Shown here: positions 11,601 through 25,636 of the stretch, one piece after another | How the letters are laid out: each line of letters opens with the position of its first letter | How positions within the stretch are numbered: position 1 is the stretch's first letter | Assembly: GCA_010405405.1 (NCBI GenBank) | Contig: MU004234.1 | Location: 2,585,988 to 2,649,987 of the forward strand | Length of the DNA: 64,000 nucleotides | Origin: Microthyrium microscopicum | Taxonomy: Eukaryota > Ascomycota > Dothideomycetes > Microthyriales > Microthyriaceae | Direction: 5' to 3' | Notes under the pieces: generated by a model | Seen by the model: the letters and a program-made list of their open reading frames with translations, nothing else | What the model was told of the DNA's origin: nothing | The model's database searches: none | Program-made: the position numbers and the translations under genes

Positions 11601-14600
11601 CGGCTCCCTTAATTTGGTCGACGGCGATGGGAATTCTACATAATTAGTAAGTAATAATGAGATGAGATGCCGTTTTTCATGGTTTGAGTCTGGCAGAAGC
11701 AGATCAGAATCATCAGAGAGCCGACTGGGTCACTGGATGCGACGCCCACGCATCATTGTTAATAATTTGAGAAAGCACTCTGAAGATGAGAAACTTCAAT
11801 TGATATTGCTGTGATCTGAACTCCTAGATAGGCAAAGTCGAGATACGATTCATTTCAGATACTAGCCCAGTAGATTGGTCTTTAGGTCTGATATCAGATC
11901 TCTTTCTACTATCTACAATGAGTAAGAGTTGAACTTTTTGAGCTGAAAGCTTTCTTGAAGATAATGACATCAAGATATTGCGGTTAACAGGTAAGAATTG
12001 CTGGCAGACTTGACGTGGAACAAAATCACACTTCCAATTTCTTTACTGAGATGCATGAGAAGGGAGCAACAAGCCTGAAGAATTCAATTTGATCTTGTGT
12101 TCTGTTATTTTCCTACTACAGTAGAATATCTCTGATACCACAGCTGCATAACAGAATGAACATGAAGACATGAGGCTCAATACTGATTCTATCTTTTGAT
12201 CTAGAGCGCATACATTTCATATCTGACAGTACATACCAAAGTTGTACTCAGAAGAAAAGCAAGAAACTCTCATTCTCGAACCACGGAACAAATCGGAAAA
12301 CTACATCAAATTCAAACAATCACCTGGCCCACAAACTTCAAGTACCTCACAGTGTAACCAACATCCAGGCTTCAACATCCGATATCGTTTCCAGCAACAA
12401 CCTCAACACCATATCCATTATGTACACAACTCCCACTGTCCACAGACCGCCTCTATCAACCCCCCAGCCTTGGCCTGACGCGACGGGGATTTAATCAGTC
12501 CATCGCGACCCATCACATCTCAACTCGCAGCACCTGGATCTGATTGGCCACATTGTCTGACCTAGGGTGGTCTCCAGACCCAAGCTGTCGGGTCGTCGTG
12601 GCGCTGACCCACCTGCGATTCGCTGCGGGGGTACGATTCCAAATGGACTAATTGAATGCACGATTTGAGGTCAGATGTTGGTGTTGCTCACCCATTCGCC
12701 GGTGGCGAGAAGGCGCGCGATCCTATCGACTCTTGATGCTTGAAAGCAGCTGCGACAAGGAGTTTTTGGGGCGAAAGGGATAGAGTAGTAGTTGCATTTA
12801 GGCAGAGATTTTGGATCGAGTGTGGTTTTTGCGCTGGCAATAGATGAACTGATACGAGATGGTAACGATTTAAAGCACTAGTCTGGGACACGCGATCGTT
12901 AGAGGGCTGATGCGAAGCTACCTAGATAGTGCAGCTGCCAAGGATCGTGAGAAAGTTATGGGAAGTGGACCCGCCCGCCCGGCGCGCTGGATCTGATGGT
13001 TGCAGTCGTGTGTGTGCAATGCAGGGAACCTGATTTAACAACAATCTAGGATGTGGTTCACGATGACGGCAGAAATTGAGGCATCTAAGCCGGATTGCAG
13101 CGCCGAGGTGCAAAGTCTTGGAGCTATCAGCCGGACAAGGCTGGGGAAAGGACTTGTATGGAATTCCGTGGGTAAGCTAGTTGAGAACTGAGACACTTGC
13201 GAAGTGCGTGGACGATGCTTATTCGATAGTATCTTTGACGATGTACACAAGATCTTCTTGAATTTGAGTAACTCTGCTTTATTCTATTTATTGATGACGG
13301 GCGATATGGGCGGTAAAAGATGTGTTGCGCAGAGAATGAGGCGGGTGATGGGGACTGCATATTGGCTACGCAAGTTGCTGAGACATAATGGGCGTATGTT
13401 CTACAGGCTGCTTGCTGCGGTTCGAGAGGTGATGTTGTTTTCATGCGAGTTGTCAGGCAGATGTGTTCACGATGGACAAGTTGATATTGACGTGTTCATC
13501 TTTTTCAATCTAGCGATGCATGTTAAAGTAAGGAGTTTAAAAGAGTGGTTCTGTTTAGATATCCACGGATACTGTAAACTAATAATACTATCTAATACCT
13601 GTAAATGTAAAGTTTGAACTCCTCACTTTCAATATAGAAGGACTGTCCGAATGACTTGATACCAAAAGGGGTTGGATAACTTATATTGATGTTTGTGGCA
13701 CTCGGAACACTGTGGAACATCCGCATATTCTGGTTTGTCCGACTGATCACAATTATAGGAAGAACTCTATGGAATTTAGATTTTATACAGACAATGTCAC
13801 AAACTCAAGCTTCCAACTAGTAACTCGCATATGTTGCGAATCAGCTAAATTTAGTATTAGTTTACCGACAAAGAGTAACTATTGTACTTTGTAGGTTGAG
13901 TAAAACGATGCTGAGTATCTGCTAGGAGTTTAAATCGACAATTCCCCTAATCTCGCAGGTCACACCTCTCAATGAACATGATGGCTTAGAAAAATACACT
14001 CGAAATGCATCCCATCCATGAGGCCGATCTCAAATGAGCAGTAAGATTAATCCTACCTACCACAAGAGGATAAGCAGCAAAAATGATCCTAAAAGTGACC
14101 AGCTTCGTCAATATCCATGAAGTGAAGAGAAAAGTAAGATATCCAGGAGTACAAAGGCCATGTTTCAGTCAGCAAAGACCCAGATAGACGGGTCCAAGGC
14201 TGTGCTGTATCTACAACCTTAGTGACGAGCATTGCTAGTGGATGGACAATTCGGACAAGGTGATTTTGGCTGAATAGAATGCGCACGTCTGCCTAGGATT
14301 ATGGGCAGAAGGCGGTAACTCCTTTGCTCAGCAGTGAATGGATGGTTTTGTACGTGGCGTTTGTGATATTGGAATACCGGTACCTGTATGGGGAGAAGAG
14401 TGATTGGAACTTTTGGCGCTGGACGGTATCACTTGCCTTCTTCCAATCAGAATAATAAGAAAGTGCTGGTACTAAAAGTAGAGAGAGACTTTCACTTAAC
14501 AGCCGAACCGGGGAAAACGTATTCAATGTGGCCACGGCTGGAAAGCATATCTATGAATTATATAATTAGCCCTCGAAACCGGCCTCGTGCCATGTCCAGC

Positions 14601-17600
14601 ATGTCCAAATCCGGCGCCATAGTTTGGACCACATGAGGTTAGAAAGACCTGTGGGGTACAAACTACAAAGCTCCAACACAAATGGATATGAATTGTAAAT
14701 TCGGCGTGGCGAAGAAAAGAGAACACGAGTATTATTTCCCTTTCTCAATAATCGTTCGCCAATGCTCGAGCACTCAGTGGGGCTTTGCGTTAAGCAATAA
14801 TTGCACAGATGGCATTGCTGCGTATATCAAATTGTATCAATTCCGGCGTGGTCATCTGCTCACTTCTGAAGCACGGCACTTGCAAGGCTGAGAAACGTCT
14901 GGACCAACGAACAACCGCTCCTCTTGCGCAATTGTTTCCCTTTCGCGGGGAACCTGTGGGTTAAATGGCTCAAACAAGTGGTAATTAGTACATGACTTAC
15001 GATATAACATTTCAGATGCCGGATTGCACTTCCGGCCGAGGTAGCCTTGTGAGGAGTCAGTTCTTTCCCTAAAGGGGTATCATGTCGACCGTGATCCCAG
15101 TTACTGGGTTTATGGTTTACCTTTTTTGATGATCAGGCACCCTTTAACAAAGTCTGGAATACCGTAATAATTGGGTGCGCAATTGTCGTTTAGTTGAGGG
15201 ATAGACGCTTGGACATTGTTGGTCACCTGCGAAATAATTACCATGGTTTTTGAGGACGTGAATAGTTGATTCGCTAGAGTGATCGACAACTGGGCGATCG
15301 TTGAAAAGCGAGCCTGTTGCTTTTTGCCCTGTCTGTGAGCCGCGAGCGTTAATTGTTGCCTTTTTGTGCAGGTTGCAAAACACCTGACATTCCTATCCTA
15401 TCGTTGCCCTTGTCTGTATCTGTTTGCAGGAGGTGGGTGTTTAAGGGGTTCTGGGCCTGTTAATGTACTGTACAAGTGACCCCGTCATATCGTGTACACT
15501 GCATATGTGTCCAAGCAGATAAAAGATGGGGTAGCGCGTTTTAGACTAACCACGAGCATGATTGTTGATGAAAGCTGTGATTATTTGTTATGACCTCTCA
15601 TAATGTGTATATTCAATCCAACCGCGCGCGTCCAACGCATGGAACACCCGCTCCGCGTTGGCTGGGTTCACAAGCACATGATGCGTAAATAGCGTAATGG
15701 TTAAGGGGATAGATAGCGCCGGTGGTGAGTCGGTCTCTGGTACCTGCCAGCGAACACCAAAGACATGGCAGATGACCTCGCGTGCTGGAGCCAACAAGGT
15801 AGGCAATAATCAGCCTCGCCTTTTCACGGAGACCCTTTTTTCTTTGATTTTCCGGGGTTCCGTGGGGTAATTGGATTCGCAAGTCCGGAAAATGGTGAGA
15901 CGTGATGGTTCTTTTTTGTTTTGGTCGCCACCTTTCATTATCATTCTCAACGTGACGCGAAAGCAGTGATATATTTGGTCAGTGAAACTACGGCAATTGG
16001 ATTTGTTGCATTGATATGGTTGGAGGATTGTGAAAGAGTTTGAATTGTCAGCGTGACCTCGCCCAACTTCCAAGGCTCCAACAACGTCCCGAAATGGGGG
16101 AGGCTGACAGGCCGAGTCTTTTTTGGCCCTGGAATGCAAAGCCACAGTTTGAGATGCAGTTCAAATGTTCGGAAGAATACCAGCCTACGGGTTTCTGCGG
16201 CTCGCATTGAAAGCAATATGAACTGTTGAGTCTAAAATGCAGCTAGCAAGTACCGATACATAGACCGGTCAACACCTAGAGATAATTCAAACGAATAGAC
16301 CTAAAATGGTTTAAACTGGGGCGAAGTTCTAAGGAGTAGACTCCGTGTGACTCTTTCCTCGTCTATCCACGGACAGAACAAAGAAGAAGCCCACAAGCCT
16401 GAGTTCGGTTGCCATTCCCCGTAAAGCTGTGACGTTACTACTAGACGAAACCGGCATTTCAGAAAGCCATTCCTGACAGCACAATTCAGTCACGTTCAGA
16501 ATGACTCGGGCCTTACAGGGCAATTGAATGTATCCTCGGATCAAGCTGTGGCTCGTTGGTAGCCACGAGGTCGACACGCACAGCTGGGGCAAACCGTGGT
16601 CTTTCTGATTGAAACAACAACTGCAGATCTGGGGAAGTTGACAAGACAAGAAACTCCACGAGCTTAGGTCAAGGAGAGGCGTGTCACGGCCCTGTACAAA
16701 TGCGTCGTTGTTGTATCAAGTAGAAGAAATGTATCTCAAATCCATAGCATATCGTGGTTCGAGTAACGCAGGCAGCCAGGAACCACAAATAGATGTATGG
16801 ATATCACGGTTAAAAGAGCTTCTTCGCGACAAGCTAGAGTCATGCTATCAGCTGGTCGCTTTGCCCGCGTTGTAACGCTACGGAGCCGCATCCGCACAAT
16901 GCGTATCCTGTTCCTGAAAACATAGGGTACGAATCAGTCTAGTAACAACAAGCCTTGGATCGGTTATCGTTGGTGTACCAAAGAAAAAGCTTCAACGCTA
17001 GAAGTGCGGAATTTGCGCGTGGAACAACGGATGCAGCCATCTAGAAAGCCGAAGCCAGCCTTGAACATTAATTGGAAGGCCTGAGAGATGGTGGCGGTTG
17101 TATCTGATATGTCAATCTTTTCTGAAGCAGTATCGAGTCAGTTGCAGGAGACATGTTACAGAATTGTGGTCATCACAAATCGCAACAGGACGAGTACAAA
17201 GTCGGGACCTTGAATTAGACCGCAAGGACCCATCTGAAGCAGGTCACGCAGGAGATATTGATGGAGAGCTGAGTAGTGCGTGAGTGCGTAACCTTGCGGA
17301 TATCTATCAACAAATCCGGGCGTTAAAGTTGGGATCCAGAGTCGTTAGATGATAATTAGTCCGTGGCGAGAATTGGGTAGTTGAGAAAAGGTCGACGTCG
17401 CGATGTTGAATAATTATTGGCAGAGTTTGGGAGCTCGTGATCAGGAATTGATCTGGCTCCGGCTGTTCTGGGCGAAGCAGTCGCTGAAAATGGCACTAGG
17501 GGGATCCTTTCCGCAGCTCCGCCCTACAGGGGCAATCCCAGCATTGAGGTAGCGCGGCCATGTTCCCAATCTGTCCAAAGTTACGGCTAAGAACAATGGC

Positions 17601-19723
17601 TTTTGATGTTCTGTCTCACAAGTAGAAATCTTTTCTACAACGTGACAGTAGAGTAATTATTATATGGTAATTCTGTCGTGATGATTGGATGACCAGTGAA
17701 TTCTGAGATGCAACAACCGTTCATAAATGATTGCGAGTATCATTCCGTATTGTTTTTGACGATATCAAGTATTTGTGATGATCTGAATGACCATTTCGTG
17801 AAGCAGCAATGCGACTGGTGGGGGCAACTTTTGAAATGGCGGTGTCAACTGAGCGTCGTTAGGTACATATCGGTACATATGCGATGCTAGATGCTGGTTC
17901 AAGATCCGTATTCTGCCCACCGCCTTCAAGGGCGAACATGATAAAGAGCTGTTTAGTACTCGCTCTTGGATAGATTGACGTCGCGATTAAGCCAAACAAG
18001 GTTTGCGACACAGGCACTGCCACTGCGCAGCACTGTGGAGGCGGCGCAGTCTGGAGTTGTACTCGACCTAGGAAAGGTACCAGTACAATCAGTGAGGTTT
18101 TGCAGTTCACAAGGACGGCGGAGAGCAGCGGCTGTCTGCTTTGCTGCGGTGGTGGCCTGGGTTGTTGAGGGAAGGACCCGAAGCTTGAGGGTGAAGAAAG
18201 CAGATGTGGGCATTGGACACGACGACTGGACGTGGGATGTGTTGCGGGGGTTTGATAGAGAGATTTTGGTGTTGCTGACAATTTCAGTAATAATACACGA
18301 CCAGGACATTATTAGAGAGATGGTCGATACGGATCGGCGGCAGCCAGTCGGAGAGCTCACATCGGCTGGAGTTGGAGTTTTGGAGGTCAAGAGGTCTCGG
18401 AAAAAAATCAAGACCACGGATTGGACTCTGGAGGGTTGGAATTGGGGAGGTTTGAGGATTGTGGTATGGGTTTTCGAGCGGCTAGCCCTTTGTACCCCAG
18501 TTGAGCTTTGAGCGCATGTCTTGACCCCAGCACCCAGTAATTCAAGCACCCGAGCAGCAAAAGTCGCCAGGTTGCTTGTTGCCGCTCAAGGGGCTGCTGA
18601 CCCAGCAAATCCAGTTCCTCAACCACCACATTCGGGGGCATGTCATAGACCCCCATGTGGTTACAATTGTACTGGAAACTGGTCTTTTGTGATGATTCTG
18701 GCGGCGCTTTTAAGCCTTTTTGGTTTTTTCAACTCGTAGCTTTTGGCTTTTGACACCAAAGAGCCCCCTTGTCTGTCAGTTGTTGAAAGTGCTGGCCGTG
18801 TATGGTCCTGTGCTGTCTTGTCCCAAAGCCAGCCCACTGCACATGCTGCTAAAAGAACGAGTTGCAAACGCCTTCGTTCTGAATGTCCGCGCGCGCATTC
18901 GCTCTCTCCCAAATCCCAATTCCATCAAAGATCTGAGCTCAAAACTCCCACCACGCTGCTTCTTCTTCCCCGACTTCCCCCCAACCTATCCTTGATTCCT
19001 GTCTGTGCCGTGGCCACCACCGTCAAAGCCGCCCTTCTCCCCCGTCCACGGTCCTGCACTTTAATGCCCTGTTGATCCCCCAGCTGCAGCATTGCTCGTC
19101 CTCAACTCCCAACTTCCACCACCTACATCACCACCATATCCAACGCCCTATTCCAACAAGTGACATTACTACCCACACTGGCCATTGTTCTGTCTACTGC
19201 CCCAGAGACTATTCTAACGGCTAGTACGATTGCATCACTACTCCAACTGGATCGCGACTTGCCGGCAGCTACAAGAGGAAAGCACGATTGACCCATCAGC
19301 CACGCGCCTTCCGTTTCTCAACCCATTCCTTCCTCAAATCTCCCACTCTACCAGATCAAGTTGCCATAACAGGCAATAGGACCAAGTCAGCCATACAGTC
19401 ACTGCCTATTACGGTACAACCTCTCAACTTTCAGCTATATCAAATCCAACTGTGGTACCCAAGTCCACATCGTCACTCATCCCCAGCCCCGACATCAACC
19501 TTTCTGACTCCAGACGGCTTCACAACTCAATCACGCCCAATTCACCTTGACTTACCCTTTAGTAACATCCTCATGAATACCGCAGCTTTTTTAATCACTG
19601 CACCAGCCATTTCTCAGCTATAACACCAGTGCCTCGCTTTAGCACACTGATTTCAATTGCTGATTTCGACGCAATCCAGCTTTTGCACTCTAGCAGACAC
19701 TAGTCTTGCGCCCAACCTCAGCA
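8650..19723. other. 11 kb stretch without a supportable gene
   Basis: Read on both strands, this stretch holds only short frames without recognisable domains or good starts. Two overlapping opposite frames at 17.95-18.55 kb reach 180-200 codons, but the plus-strand one starts with TTG and neither resembles a family. A 13 bp unit (AGGTACCCGCAAG) is tandemly repeated near 10598-10624. The last ~800 bases (about 18.9-19.7 kb) are strongly C/T/A-biased on the plus strand, like the long leader of a fungal regulatory gene. No transposon ends, tRNA or rRNA were seen. Confidence 0.45.
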
Positions 19724-21430
19724 ATGGTTTTGTTTTCAGAGAATCCGCTGCTTAATCTTGACACCGAGTCTGTTCATCTAATCGACACACAAAATACTGG
19801 CAATTTGCATGCCTTTTGGTCTGGTATGTTCTCTCCCTTGCCACCCCTCAATTCGTCTACAGACACTTGTCTACCAACCGTGGTTGCGAGTGTGACCTTT
19901 TTTGGCCACTAGCTGACCAAAAAATGCCCACCTTATAAATTTTGTGATTCACCTGCTGACTCTGACCCTATAGTGTGTTCAAGGTGTGCCCGAACAGACA
20001 CTCTACAAAACGCAAAGCGCCTAGAAAACCTGAGTTGGAGAATATACAGCCAACAGACACTTTCACGATCGCCTGAACGTTTTGCTCAGTCTTACTCAGT
20101 TTCTCGCAGGGATTTCTCATCTGAAAGTATCCCTGATCTTTCTAGATCCCCTGGCTCGCCGATATCCTCCGACGACGAAATGTCCACCCCTCCAGATACC
20201 AAATCCAACATGGACATTTCTCATATGGGTTCCTTGGAAAACCCAAAAACCATCTCCTCTGTCGAGCTTGAAACCATTGTCAGATCGGTTTCCGAGAACA
20301 AAGAACTTCAGCCTTTGTCTCCCCTCCCAGTTTCCATCTGCCCCCCAACCACCCAAACTCTGCAACCAACACAAAGCGAACCACCAAAGCATGTTGCTGA
20401 GCCGCAAGCAGACCACGAACGAGTAATTGAATCATATCCCCGCAACCGCGATGTTGAGTCCTCCACTTCCACGATGGCTACTACCGCTGTGGATAGTGCT
20501 TTCTTCGACCATCTTAACACGGCTGACAGCAGCACTTCAACAGAGGTTAGCTCCATGAGTATTGTTCGTGGATTTTCAAAAGACCAAATCTCCTTTTCCC
20601 GCCGATCAAGAACACAACTAGCCCCCCCTCCAATTCTCAAGCAGGCATCACCTTCCCCTCAACTATCGCACCCCATAATAGCTAAAAAGAAGCAAACCAC
20701 ATTCATGGTTGGCGCATCTCCAGACGACGACAATAGCTCATACGACTCGCCGCGACAACAAAGTTCTCTCACCCACAGGCTACAGGACTTTTCCGGTAGC
20801 AGTGGTCTACACGGTTCCTACAACCATTCCGAGAGCGCAATTGACGACGATGAAGATGAGGAAGAAGAAGACGGAGATGGAGATTGGGAGGACGACAATG
20901 AAGGCTCTCAGCAGGAGGATCTCTTTGCTCGAGTTGCATCGACAACTGATTTGCGATCACGTCCATCCCTTCTCACGGTCCAGATCCACGAACAAGATCG
21001 CTCTTCAGCACTTCAAAATGCAGCTTCCCGATCAACCCCGGCAATTCGCCGATCTCGCACTTCATCACATAACGGTCCTATAGGAGCTTCCCCTCAACGC
21101 GAACAAACACAATTGTCTCGCGCCCGACCCATTATCACAACCGAGTCCCAACCAACAAACTCGATGCCAATTGCCTTGTCTCCCAGAACTAATAGACGCA
21201 ACATGCTCTCGACCGAGCTGACAGGCTCTCTTCGCAAACACCTTCTTTGGGAGCGCCAACAGCGCTTTCCCGCCACAAAAACTTTAAAGAACCGACAGTT
21301 TCGCAGCGAAATCAGACTAACTGATCACCAAGCTGATCCCCAGCTGTCGACTGAGGAACCCTTGCGACGTAACGACACGGCCAACTTTTATGACAATGGT
21401 CTCCAGGAATATTTCGAAAAAGGCTGGTAG
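19724..21430 (+). CDS. regulatory protein with AreA GATA-like domain (PF08550, ex-DUF1752) and DUF3295-like region
   Basis: Probable nitrogen- or nutrient-related regulator of unknown precise role. Two exons, 19724-19823 and 19974-21430, over a 150 bp intron; 518 aa. The splice restores the domain core NLHAFWSVCSRCARTDTLQN then KRLENLSWRIY (about residues 26-60), matching the N-terminal AreA/Mks1-type motif (PF08550), which is not a DNA-binding zinc finger. The rest is low-complexity Ser/Pro-rich sequence with a KKKQTTFMVG segment, an acidic run of about 25 residues rich in D and E (around residues 315-340), and a conserved-looking C-terminal block NMLSTELTGSLRKHLLWERQ, as in DUF3295 proteins. 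The ATG at 19724 is the first of the exon. A very long pyrimidine-rich leader precedes it. Confidence 0.87.
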
Positions 21431-24400
21431 AACCCATCAAAACTACTCAACTTGCATATTTGTTTCGTTCGAAGCACAACAAACAACACCCGACCTCATT
21501 GGTATTCTGGAATGACTGGCATCCATTATCTTCACGGCCGAACTTATACCTCATAACTCGGAATCAATTGGCGGGCACTTCTGATTTTCGCGCAATGATA
21601 CCACATGATTTTTTACGAGCTTCATGACTCTTCTTTTTCTCTATTTCCACAGCAAGGCGCATTGGCAAATCCAGCGTCGAAACCCGACGACTGATACTTT
21701 GGTGGCTGTTTGACAACAATCCTTTTGCATGCATGGAGCGGTGCTTGATACACTACCTTGCAGTCTTTCAGCTGCCATCATACCCCCAGTCAAGGAGGAT
21801 ACTCTTAATCCTATAAAGTAATCCGACCCACCTAAATGAACAAAAATCCTTGAGCAGCACCACAAACTGGCCACGCGCTCCTTGCATCTCTGTACCATTA
21901 TCACAACCTCATGTACCTATAGACATGGATTCCAAACTGGAAAGGCTGAGTCAATTAGGAGGGATCAAAAATTTGGCAACACATAGTTGACCTTACGTTA
22001 TCCTAATACCAAAACCTCTAGTAATGTAGATGAAAAATGGAAATCTTTTAATATGGGAAAACAAAACTTGCCTTTGCAATTCTCTTACGTCCTCTCATGA
22101 TAGTAAAGTGTACCTCGTGCCACTGCAAAAACAATCCTTACTTCCTGGACGCACGGTTTGACATTTAGATTTAGAAACCCGACTACTTTAATCGCCATAT
22201 TGCGCAATCGGGAAAATCACAGACAACAAGGGCTATCATTCCATTCAAGCAAAAAGCTATTATCATAAGGCTACACTCATTAAGTCCGTGAACTCCCAGC
22301 CTGAGTTTTTCTCTCCGTTCGGAGAATCGTTATCTTGTCTTGGGTGCCCTGGTCTTCGGATCGCTATATGTGGGCATGTCAGCTGTGAGATTCCGGGTAC
22401 TTTATATTTGGTGAGCAAATGGAATTCCCGAGGCTGCTGCGTGTCTGTGTCTTGTGGTTAAGGGTGGGAGTTCTAGATGCTTGGTAGGGATTGTGTGCTT
22501 TTGGAAGGTTGCGACTGGTGGTTTGAAGAGGGTGCTGGGTTTTGGGCTGGATAGGTAGATGCTTGGGGATGGGAATGGGAAAAGAGGATACTTTCATATG
22601 TTGCATATGGACATACATGGGGAATGTAGGTTGAAATGTTCTTGATAGGCTCATGGGTTGGTTTGAAGATATCGGCAAGGCTGGTGGTGCTGCATCTACT
22701 TCGTAATTATTTGCTGTTGATTTAATTGTTATCATTGTCTATGGCTTCACTTCAAGAAATTTATCCTTTCAAAGTATTAGTAGTATTGAACACTGCGAAA
22801 TTCCAACTACACCACCTGCACACATAACGAAACTTCAGATCGTTCAGTTCATATTTCTCCTGACCTCACAAGGCAAGACAATCGAATGTTGCTGGGAACC
22901 CCACCATTGCAATCCAAGACATTTTCAAGCATTGTAAACAAGTCCCTGGAATGGTGGTTACCACTCCGGGTAAAGTCTTGGTGCGTTGTCAAAAAAGATA
23001 CGTCCGCATCCAGGTCGTCGGTCAGCAGCTTAACAGGTAGTTTCAATAGTTGGTCTGCAACATAACAGCGCAGAACCACACTTTTTGAATACTCTCATTC
23101 TCCATTTGATCAGCTTTGGCTAAGTATCTCGTATATGCAGCGGGTCCGGCTATCATCCTTCTGCGGCGCGTGCCAGCCCTTGTCAGATACAAGATACTCA
23201 TACCCTCCTGCATTGTTTCTTTGTGCTCGTCCCGTTGAACTTACTGCTGTTTTTTAACCTTTCGTCTCTTGGCTTTGTGGGCGGCAGGTCTTTCCGGGCG
23301 ATATGTTTGGTGCCTTTGGCAAGGCTGTATGCCAGATGGTGTGGTGTGGTGTGTTGCTAACGCGAGCTACCGCGAGAAGCTTCCCCGCTGGGTTGGCTCA
23401 TGTTATAGTGTATCGGCAGTTGCTTCTCGGGCCCGGGACGACATGGATTGATGGGTTCCGTGGGCGCTTATGGCATTGAGGGGAGTCTTGTTTGCCGCGG
23501 TGCATGGCGTGTTCATGGTGCCGTTCACGATGGTATGGATTTGGTCACTATTTTGGATTACGCACACCCGAATCAGGTCAACACTGGGAAGGAGAGGGGC
23601 CCCTTTGGGCGGACACTGGATGATCTCGATGGGTTGGTAATGGTGGAGGCGAAAGGCACATGGGAGAATCGTGAGCGTGACGTCTTTCCTACGACTTTTC
23701 GGCGTGGGTGGTTGGTCGAGTGGTAGATGTACCGGTGGTACACTTAGGCGAGTCCGAGGTATGGTTCCTGGTGCAGGTATGTAACCGTTGCAAAATTTGT
23801 GGGGTTACGACAGTATTTTGGTATGGTACTACGGTACGTATGGCATCTTCAGGGCAACTTGCTACAAGTGGTAATAGGGAGGACGAGCACTCTTTCTATG
23901 TTGAGTATACGATCAGCGAGCATAACATCGGAGTGGACTCCGGCAGTACGAATGATCTTGCAATTTTGTTGGATATTTGACCATAGCGTAGAGAACTATG
24001 ATCAGCGCCACGCAATCCAGCCCTTTGGCCTGGGAATATCGCAATTGTGGCAACGGTGTATTACTGGTTAGTGGTAGGTATGATAGACATTATTTGCGTC
24101 AGGTTCAGTCACTGGATCATACCGAAGGGAATACTCGAGTTCATGAACTGTGAACCCTATCTTTGACACGCTTGACACGTTATCATGTCGTAGCTCGTCC
24201 ACATGGCTCGAACTTCTGGAGACGATCATCATCAGCACATTTACGACTGTTAACCTACTATAGGATAGCGAGTATGGAGGGAGTCATTGCAGGCAATCTT
24301 GCAAGTACACAACGTTATTGGCAAGAGAAACACCAAATCACTATCAAACGATTACTCGATAACAAGTAGCCCATCCAACAAGAATGTGCTCGCCGGACAT

Positions 24401-25632
24401 GTCTCACTCTCAAACAGCCTATCTGCTCGACCGAATTCTCACCACCACGGTCTTTCATGGATTATCGACCGAGACAAAAATCCTTTTACTTTCAGATGAC
24501 CATTTGTTCGCAGGCCTCTGCAGTGTCGCCAGTGTCGATCATAAAGGCGGCAGTTGTTAATTTCTAATAACACGAGCATTGAAAGCACTCTACTTACGGA
24601 ATTGTCTAGAGTAAGTATGACAAGAGTAAATCCAAAGGCGAGCGCACCAAAAGAAGGCGACTGCGCGTAACATATCTATATCGACCGGTGCGAGGAACGA
24701 ATCCAAGTCCGTGGTCACTCGACAAGCACACTTTGCCAGAAACTAATTGACACGATCCGCCCTTCCAGCCAAAGCCTCGGTGACTGCCTCTTTTGGCCTA
24801 AACGTGGGCGGACTGGGGCTCAGTTCTTGTCCACCAAGCACAGAGCGAGTAAGCGAGGCTCGGGCGTATCGTACCCTCATTAGAACCACGAGGTGAGCCG
24901 CTGCGAGCTTTCTGGAAGAGAAAACTTCTCTCTTCTCTTACAGCATCATATCCTAGCTTAGTTTCCTCCGATCCAGCCCGGGAGACGGAGCTGCAGTCCC
25001 GGCAATTACTCGTGGGTACGCCTTGTATATATGGAACATGACAGGACTGACTCGAAAGGGGGGCCAGGGAGGAGAAAGAGATGGGAGACAAGGCATGGGA
25101 TCTTGGGATTGAGCAAGTAGCGGGAATGACGTGCGGCGGGAACTAAAACATGTCGTTGGGAGGATGATCGTAGGTCGAGTCACTATATGAATAGAGAGAG
25201 GTTCTGTAAAGTATTGTAATGGAAAGGGAGAAAACCGATGAGGCTCGAGACACTACAATATGGCTTTGATTAATATAGTGAACCGTCTGACCAGTAGGAA
25301 AAGACCCAGACAACGTGGCTCATTTTGGATTGGATGGATAAATTGTATTTGGGCCTTGCCAATATAAAATCGAACTTTGATGGGTTTGACGGCGTAACCA
25401 CTTAGTGGCACATGGCGACACATGGCATATTAAAGTTCAAGAGATCTAGAAAGCTGCAGGGGAAATGCTGGAGTTTGAAAATATATCGTCTTGAGATTGA
25501 ACTAAGAATACAAGCACAAGAGATTGCACTAATTAGATATTGAAAGCTCGTCCATTTTGAAAATGAGACTATTCACATGCAAATATTGCCCGTTTCGATA
25601 CGGAGGTCGAGTGTTTGTTGTGAGAAAGCATA
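21431..25632. other. gene-poor intergenic stretch
   Basis: About 4.2 kb between the PF08550 gene and the convergent P450 gene. Frames are short (at most about 118 codons), mostly without a sensible start, and none shows a family motif. No tRNA or repeat end recognised, except that the last ~95 bp (25540-25636) recur at 28712-28815. Confidence 0.45.
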
Positions 25633-25636
25633 TCAA
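25540..25636. repeat. diverged direct repeat, copy A (P450 3' end and flank)
   Basis: About 97 bp running from the P450 stop codon into its downstream flank. It resembles copy B at 28712-28815 in the same orientation, sharing CTCGTCCAT, CATTGCCC-like, TACGGAGGT and GAGAAAGCATATCA blocks, by eye about 75% identity. Confidence 0.6.

Noticed and set aside
17953-18549. Two long opposite-strand frames (about 181 and 198 codons)
   Set aside because: The plus frame begins with TTG, the minus frame is low-complexity Ser/Thr, and they mirror each other over G/A-rich leader sequence; no domain or splice support.
20082-20640. Frames of 99-124 codons on both strands inside the PF08550 gene
   Set aside because: Shadows of a low-complexity Ser/Pro coding exon.
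23690-23770. tRNA-like words (TGGTCGAGTGGTAGA)
   Set aside because: D-arm-like match only; no matching acceptor stem, anticodon arm or T-arm.
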